64,000 nucleotides of DNA from Chelonoidis abingdonii (Eukaryota; Chordata; Testudines; Testudinidae), in the NCBI RefSeq assembly GCF_003597395.2, contig NC_133769.1, forward strand, positions 181,508,566 through 181,572,565, written 5' to 3'. The notes below the pieces were generated by a model. That model was not told the origin of the DNA, made no database searches, and saw nothing but the letters and a program-made list of their open reading frames with translations. This document shows positions 59,927 to 64,000 of this stretch, piece by piece. How positions within the stretch are numbered: position 1 is the stretch's first letter; each line of letters begins with the position of its first letter. Both the position numbers and the translations under genes were made by a program.

Positions 59927-60136
59927 GGCCACGGAATGGGGATGTGCGTAGATAAAAAGGTGAGGGGAAAAAGTGCACATCCAGAAACGCAAGAGATATT
60001 CAGGGGGCGGAACAGGGGCTTCAACCTGCGCTACTCCAAGTAAATGTTCGCAAGGTCTCCTTCTCGCAAGAAAGGGCAGGTGTTGGGGGACAGGGTTGAA
60101 CCGCCACGCCAAGTACATGCCCGCTGCTCATGGCCC
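59927..60136 (-). pseudogene. Tx1-like LINE ORF2 piece just upstream of its C-terminus
   Basis: On the minus strand it encodes EYLLRFWMCTFSPHLFIYAH and upstream residues, the part of ORF2 that should directly precede SRDLLLN at 48020. The plus-strand sequence aligns with 14998-15150 in the third LINE copy. It is therefore the missing neighbour of 48020 on the same strand. At about 60136 it switches to LTR sequence. Confidence 0.65.
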
Positions 60137-60268
60137 ATACCCCAAAACCTCCCAACTCCTGATCAGACACAGGAGAAGCTGACCCAGACTGTGGGGAAGA
60201 TCACTGAGGTGAGCAAATCTGCCAAATAAGCGAAGGACTCATCAAGGTAGAGGAGGAACTTTGTCCCA
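60137..60268 (+). mobile_element. LTR end (part 3 of 3)
   Basis: CCTCCCAACTCCTGATCAGA, then GACCCAGACTGTGGGGAAGA and GAGGAGGAACTTTGTCCCA match the last part of the LTR whose start is at 47591. Flanks ATAT on the left and GTATAT on the right may be the remains of a target duplication. After 60268, ordinary intron resumes. Confidence 0.55.
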
Positions 60269-62689
60269 GTATATACAGGTTTAAGCTACATAACTTCAGA
60301 CTATGTTTATTTATATATTACAACACACACTTATACTAGTAAAGAAATAGCTGTTGTTCTTAACCCACTGTAGCTCTGAATCACTAAGATAATATCATAT
60401 ATTCATAAAAGTCTCCAGTCTATTACTTTTGAAGGATACATCCTTTAAGTGTGAATACCATAAGCATGGAAAAGATCTGGTATTCATCACTGAGGTAGGA
60501 GGAATTCTTCCAGTGCTGAATGTTTTTGTGTTCTTTTTAAATGGATTGTAAACCACTTTACAACATGTTAGGTGGAAGAGACATTATAAGAGCAATTTGC
60601 TTATATATTGTGTTGTATTGTATTACATATAATGGATAAGGAGTGACTTTCAATTTCTGCCTCATAAGTTGATTGAGATAAGGGTCGAGCAAAGGAAGCA
60701 TTTGACCGGCAGGGGAGTGGGTGCTGACTATTCCTTCAACCTCTCTGCAGAGAGGTCTGTGAAATGACATTAATTGCAGATTCAGAAGATAATATATGCA
60801 GTGGCATCACAGCTGATAAATAGTCTGCAGTGACAATCTAAAGTGCTGAATTTGAGAGAGATTTTGATCTCCAACATATAAAATTCAGTCTCTAATTCTC
60901 CACTGGCCTTTACTCAAGGGGAGTCCTTGCCTCTCCATAAATGATTCACTTATCCCCTTTCTATCCTCCACCCCCAATTCCTTTGTTCTTTTATCCAACC
61001 ACAGTGTCTCATTCTTTCCCTCCACTTATTCTTCTGGGTTGCTCAATACCTCTGAAGAAACTCCAGGGACTACACCAAGTTCCTCTACTATAAATTCTCT
61101 CATCTTTCTGTACGGCCATCTGCCTCACAAAACAGCAATAATCCTCTTCCATTAGGGAATTCAATGCTTACAACACTTATTTCCTATTTCTGAATCCCTA
61201 CATAGTCCCTACCTCTTCCCTTCTCCAATCAGGATCTTACCAACTTTTTCAAGGAAAAGACTAACAAAAATCCAACATTACATATCACCACTCTTGCCAG
61301 TAACTAGCTTTGAGATCTCAAATGTTCCTCTTCCAACGCTTATTATGTGCTTTGACTCTCTGAACCCATCCCCTCCATATTGTTTACCTCTGTTACTCCC
61401 AACCTAACCACCAGCTTTTCATTTCAATTTTTTCTCACTTCCATAGAAACATCCTTTAAAAAGCAGACTTTGACCCCACCTTTGCCTTCAATTATCATTC
61501 TATCTCCCTCCTCTCCTTTTTTAAACTTCTAAGTATGCTTTCTGAAATCCCCATAGTAACAGCTTTTTTACTCTCTATAGCAAATAATTCTGCCTGCCCT
61601 GAGCAACAGAGGATTTTGATGCAGAAGTGAGTCAGCTAAAAGACGAAAGACCCAAAATAGACTTACCTAATTGACTATAAAGAGAATGGCATGAACATTG
61701 CTACTTTATTTTCTGAATACCCTTTAGAAGGAAAGGAAGACAAAAAACAAACAAAAACCCGCTCTTCCCTCGATGCTGAACGTAAATGCCAGAGTGCATT
61801 TTAGCTGTTCTGGAACAGAATTGCAAATATGCAATAATGATATAAGTGGCAAATTATTATTATTATGCAATCACCCACTGCTCTCATTGCCATAGTGCCT
61901 TACAAATAAAAAGATACTTCTCTCTCCTCTCTTCCTCCTCTTAAACTGCTTTTTTACAATGGTCAGATGCTAGTAGCTGATAGTGGAGTCAGGTGTACAT
62001 GGCACAACTATCTGGGACATATCAGTCTATAAAGATAAATTCATCTTGCAGCCTATTCTAAAGGTGTTGAGACTAGGGCGCAGCTGGATCGCCTGTGGAA
62101 ATTAGTTCCATAACTGTTGATCATTTGACAAATATGCCTTGTCCCAGGACTATCACTTACTAAAACTTCTTTGATTGCATCAATTCAAGTGTTCCCACTT
62201 AGTATAATGGAAGGAGTGGAGGTGGAGAAAAAGTTGCTAAGGAAACTGGCCTCTAGCTCATTAAATACATATGTAAGAACAAAGATCTTGAAACAGACCA
62301 TAGATTTGATTAGATCACTCATTTGATGAATACAAAGCACTGGTGTACTCTGATATGTTCCCATCTAGCCTTTCCTATAGGTGGTCCTGTGAATGCTGTA
62401 CCACCTGAAGCTTTCCAAGTGACTTTTAGGATCAACCCTTAAGTAGAGCATCCTACAGAAGTCTACTTCCTAAAAAGCAATGTCAGTAGGCTGGTATCAC
62501 AAAGATAAGAGCATAGCAATCTGTTTAACTAAACATGAAAAGAGAAAATTTTGGACACCCTCGCTAGGTCTAGGTCTGTAGGAGTACTGGTGAGTCATAT
62601 AGTTTAGGGCAGATGCCCTCAATCAAGAGTGATGTCAGTATGACACTCTGTACCTGAAAATAGCACCCTGAAACTCCCATATTCACCTC
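60269..62689. other. Intron, no gene recognised
   Basis: AT-rich unique-looking sequence with pyrimidine-rich stretches around 60900-61560. No coding evidence. Confidence 0.5.
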
Positions 62690-63815
62690 TGTGATATGAT
62701 AATATGTTTTGTACAACGTATGCCATGTGAGAAATCATAATCTGTTAAAAATGACTATCCTGTTGAATTCTATGTGTTACCATTGCATGTGGCGTTATGA
62801 AGTTTTCCTGTGTGCGTTACTGAACTATGTTGAGAGTCTGGGAGAGACACCTAGCTGGCTTTTTGATGGCAACAAAGGAGCAACTAACACCCCTAAAACA
62901 GATTTGCATTTAGACTAGCCAGCAATGTGTTCTCGGCCCATTAAGGAGAATCCATTCTCCCAGTAGGCCCCTCAAAGCACGTAGACTACAGAGACCCACT
63001 GTCTCAGCAGGATATGTAGATTATGTAACTTCATACTTGAGACAGTATCTTTCCATGCACATGGATAGAGGAGGGTATAAATTGGAGTCTGTGACATCAG
63101 CCCAGGGCCTTTCTCCTCCCACACCTATTCTGAAGGCAACAACGTTTGGAAGAGAAGATTTTGAACTGTGGAGACTGGTCCCAGGCTGAGCAGGGAATTT
63201 AGCCTGTGCATTAAAAATTTTGAATTGATTGCAGTGCCTCCTGGGGTTAGAAAAACTGCCTGATTCAAATCTTGCATGGTCTGATAAAATTTAGAATTTA
63301 GACTACGACTTTATTTTTTATTTATCATGTAACCATCTCTGTTCTTTATTCCTACCACTTATAATCACTTAAAATATATCTTTCTATAGTTAATAAACTT
63401 ATTTTAATGTTTCATCCTTACCTATGAGTTTGTCTAAAGTGCTTGGGGAATCTGCTCAAATTACAAAGGTCAGTGCATGTCTACTATCCTTTGACAAAGT
63501 GGTAAACTAAATAATGAGCCTGCATTGTTCAAGAAAAGGACTTGAGCAGTGTAAGATGGTCTATTTCTAGGGTGCAAGACTTCAGGCCTATGGGGGAATT
63601 TGCTGGTGTCTCCCTTTATATAGTTCATGAGTGGCAGCATTCATGGAACTTAGCTGGGTTGTTTCCTGCATGTTGTTGGCGGAGTGATCACAGCACATAG
63701 AGAGGGGTTTGCTGCTTGTCAGTAGCATAGCATTGTACGAGACAACACGGGGAGGAGAGTTAAGGGGGCACAGCAGTCCCACAGTTCCAGGTAGTACCCC
63801 AGGGGATGCCACAGT
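62690..63815 (+). mobile_element. LTR-like element, about 1.1 kb, plus strand
   Basis: The stretch has the layout of an LTR: a promoter-like GGGTATAAATTGGAG at 63074-63088, a polyadenylation-like AATAAAC at about 63391, and no coding frame. Sequences such as GAAGGCAACAACGTTTGGAA and GTAGCATAGCATTGTACGAG are familiar to me as a turtle repeat. Boundaries are estimates and no target duplication was found. It may be a solo LTR of an endogenous retrovirus. Confidence 0.5.
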
Positions 63816-64000
63816 CAGTATTAGCTAGATCTTCAAAATGCTTCCCTCTTCACCCCAGGCAGGGCCACACAGAAGATTTTATGAGGCCAGGTCAGAATCT
63901 GAAACTGAGCCAATCCACCCCCAACCTTCCAAAAAAGATTACCATGGAGACAAAAGAATTTAAGAAGAGGAGTAAGAGAGACATTTGGGATTGCTACTCT

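Larger units (their letters stand above)
27721..64000 (-). other. CADM2 intron, at least 36 kb, crossing an assembly gap
   Basis: No further CADM2 coding sequence is seen to the end of the window. Large introns are a known feature of CADM2. The parts without listed elements (27721-28386, 30476-32042, 32326-33592, 34311-36235, 60269-62689) are unremarkable AT-rich intron. Part of this interval (47600-60140) may be misassembled. Confidence 0.75.

Overview
The window looks like intronic DNA from a reptile, most probably a turtle. Three short exons on the minus strand (13265-13435, 24889-25026, 27568-27720) encode immunoglobulin-domain sequence that I recognise as CADM2 (cell adhesion molecule 2 / SynCAM2). 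Everything else is intron filled with transposable elements: CR1 LINEs, Harbinger elements, a DIRS-type tyrosine-recombinase retrotransposon, hAT elements and hAT MITEs, a Tx1-like LINE, gypsy-like LTRs and mariner-type MITEs. That mixture is typical of turtle genomes. The species call is inference, because I could not run any search.

Layout. 1-13264: intron downstream of the first listed exon, with short MITEs, a non-autonomous Harbinger element (4634-6119), a CR1 (6337-6910) and an old Harbinger transposase relic (about 10627-11500). 13265-27720: the three CADM2 exons and their two introns. The larger intron holds a nested pile of CR1, Tx1 LINE fragment, LTR and a large Harbinger element with two convergent genes (13751-19497), followed by small palindromic elements. 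27721-64000: one intron of at least 36 kb. It holds CR1 copies (28991-30020, 32043-32325), a 708-bp solo LTR with a 5-bp target duplication (33598-34305), a decayed ZMYM/TTF-type hAT transposon (36236-39707), a DIRS element on the minus strand (about 39735-46740), an LTR with a nested Tx1-like LINE (47591-53487), an inverted second copy of the preceding 6.4 kb (53488-59901), an assembly gap of 25 N (59902-59926), the end of the LTR (to 60268) and another LTR-like element (about 62690-63815).

The most unusual structure is the 6.4-kb inverted repeat: 41616-48020 recurs as its reverse complement at 53488-59901, with many small indels in the second copy. Its edges coincide with a break in the LINE reading frame, and the LINE sequence missing at 48020 resumes just right of the N gap. 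I read this as a probable assembly fold-back or graph tangle with an unpolished arm. A genuine inverted duplication is not excluded.

CADM2 is the only host gene. The transposon genes work together only within their own elements: transposase plus Myb-like protein in Harbinger, and gag, reverse transcriptase/RNase H and tyrosine recombinase in DIRS. I found no convincing new biological system, CRISPR array or host RNA gene.
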